NCBI GenBank assembly: GCA_003542575.1
Contig: DPKJ01000015.1
Span: forward strand, 1-7,554
Direction of reading: 5' to 3'
From: Rikenellaceae bacterium
Lineage (GTDB): Bacteria > Bacteroidota > Bacteroidia > Bacteroidales > UBA932
DNA length: 7,554 nucleotides
Positions 7,341 through 7,554 of the stretch are shown one piece after another. The translations under genes were made by a program, and so were the position numbers. The notes under the pieces are model-generated. The model was not told where the DNA came from, ran no database searches, and saw nothing but the letters and a program-made list of their open reading frames with translations. The first letter of the stretch is position 1, and each line of letters begins with the position of its first letter.

Positions 7341-7427
7341 ATGTTTTATTTTCACAAATCACTCAACTCCGGCAACCGATTGTTTTATAATTATTACGCT
7401 TGCAAGTCATTAATATATAGACATTAA
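7341..7427 (+). CDS. 28-codon ORF inside the small element, possible transposase remnant
   Basis: The peptide begins MFYFHKSLNSGNRLFYNYYA and stops with TAA at 7425-7427. A Shine-Dalgarno-like AAGGAAA lies just upstream (7333-7339), so the start is better supported than chance alone would suggest. No family is recognised. It may be the fused start and end of a parent transposase left after internal deletion, or it may be non-coding. Confidence 0.25.
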   Translation: MFYFHKSLNSGNRLFYNYYACKSLIYRH

Positions 7428-7443
7428 GGCAAAGACTTGAAAG

Positions 7444-7468
7444 TCCCCCAACTTTTGATCGTGATCCT
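7444..7468 (-). repeat. Right terminal inverted repeat of the small element
   Basis: Read on the minus strand it begins AGGATCACGATCAAAAGTTG; pairs with 7273-7297. A short palindrome GACTT-GA-AAGTC (7434-7445) abuts and slightly overlaps its inner edge. Confidence 0.8.
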
Positions 7469-7474
7469 CAAGTA
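7469..7474 (+). repeat. Right target-site duplication CAAGTA
   Basis: Direct repeat immediately after the right inverted repeat, identical to 7267-7272. The preceding T (7468) is also matched on the left (7266), so the duplication length is 6 or 7 bp. Confidence 0.7.
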
Positions 7475-7534
7475 CTGTCTATTAATATTCTCATTATCAA
7501 CCCCGAAAAACCATTCCTACCTGCGGCGGGCAAT

Positions 7535-7554
7535 AAAAAAGCCCGATGATTTCT
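7535..7554. terminator. Left half of a probable bidirectional terminator, cut by the window end
   Basis: AAAAAAGCCCGATGATTTCT has the usual form of one arm and loop of a Bacteroidota terminator (A-run, GC arm GCCCGATGA, short loop). The matching TCATCGGGC plus T-run would lie just beyond 7554. Within the window, CGGGC (7527-7531) can also pair with GCCCG (7541-7545), but no T-run follows that stem. Confidence 0.35.

Larger units (their letters stand above)
7273..7468. mobile_element. Small non-autonomous transposable element (MITE-like), about 196 bp
   Basis: The ends are imperfect 25-bp inverted repeats: 7273-7297 against the complement of 7444-7468, identical at 22 of 25 positions (differences at repeat positions 8, 11 and 21). 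The shared core reads CAAAAGTTG, and the outer bases are AGGATCA on both ends. CAAGTA flanks both sides exactly (7267-7272 and 7469-7474), a 6-bp target-site duplication that can be read as 7 bp (TCAAGTA) because the element's last base is T. There is no room for a transposase; only a 28-codon ORF is present. It must have been moved in trans by a DDE-type transposase of an insertion sequence sharing these ends. The family could not be named with confidence. It lies in the non-coding DNA after the deacylase gene and breaks no recognisable gene. Confidence 0.8.

Noticed and set aside
7207..7554. CRISPR array, tRNA or attachment site in the gene-free right end
   Set aside because: No regularly spaced direct repeats and no cloverleaf were seen; the structure present is explained by one small transposable element and its flanking duplication.

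Overview
The window looks like chromosomal DNA of a member of the Bacteroidota, most likely class Bacteroidia. It is AT-rich. It carries a SusC-type TonB-dependent receptor with an N-terminal STN-like domain and a carboxypeptidase-regulatory-like domain, paired with a DUF4249 lipoprotein. Most starts lack a Shine-Dalgarno sequence, and the one good promoter candidate matches the Bacteroidota -7 element TAnnTTTG. These traits are typical of the phylum; genus and species cannot be told from the sequence alone.

Layout. Positions 45-6449 hold a tight four-gene cluster read leftward (minus strand). In order of transcription it encodes: (1) a small exported protein of no named family (6449-5718); (2) a 916-residue TonB-dependent outer-membrane receptor (5721-2971), which overlaps the first gene by four bases (ATGA); (3) a DUF4249 lipoprotein (start at 2959, end at 1805), eight bases downstream in the reported frame and preceded by a full AGGAGG; (4) an exported 577-residue protein with an MG2-like domain, a middle beta-sandwich and a degenerate TonB-plug-like segment but no beta-barrel (1778-45). 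Nothing resembling a terminator follows the last gene before the window edge, so the operon may continue to the left. A 223-bp divergent intergenic region separates this operon from a rightward gene (6673-7206) for a YbaK/ProX-type prolyl-tRNA trans-editing deacylase, which is a housekeeping function unrelated to the operon.

The right end (7207-7554) has no ordinary gene. It holds a clear small non-autonomous transposable element of about 196 bp (7273-7468), with 25-bp imperfect terminal inverted repeats (22/25 identical) and a 6-bp target duplication CAAGTA. Inside are a perfect 7+7 hairpin, a Shine-Dalgarno-like stretch and a 28-codon ORF. The last bases look like the left half of a bidirectional terminator cut by the window edge.

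Working together (inference). The receptor would import an unknown ligand with energy from TonB. The DUF4249 lipoprotein probably acts as its surface or periplasmic partner, much as SusD does for SusC, and the first and last proteins are accessory envelope factors. The substrate cannot be read from the sequence. No sigma factor or anti-sigma gene is present although the receptor has an STN-like signalling domain.
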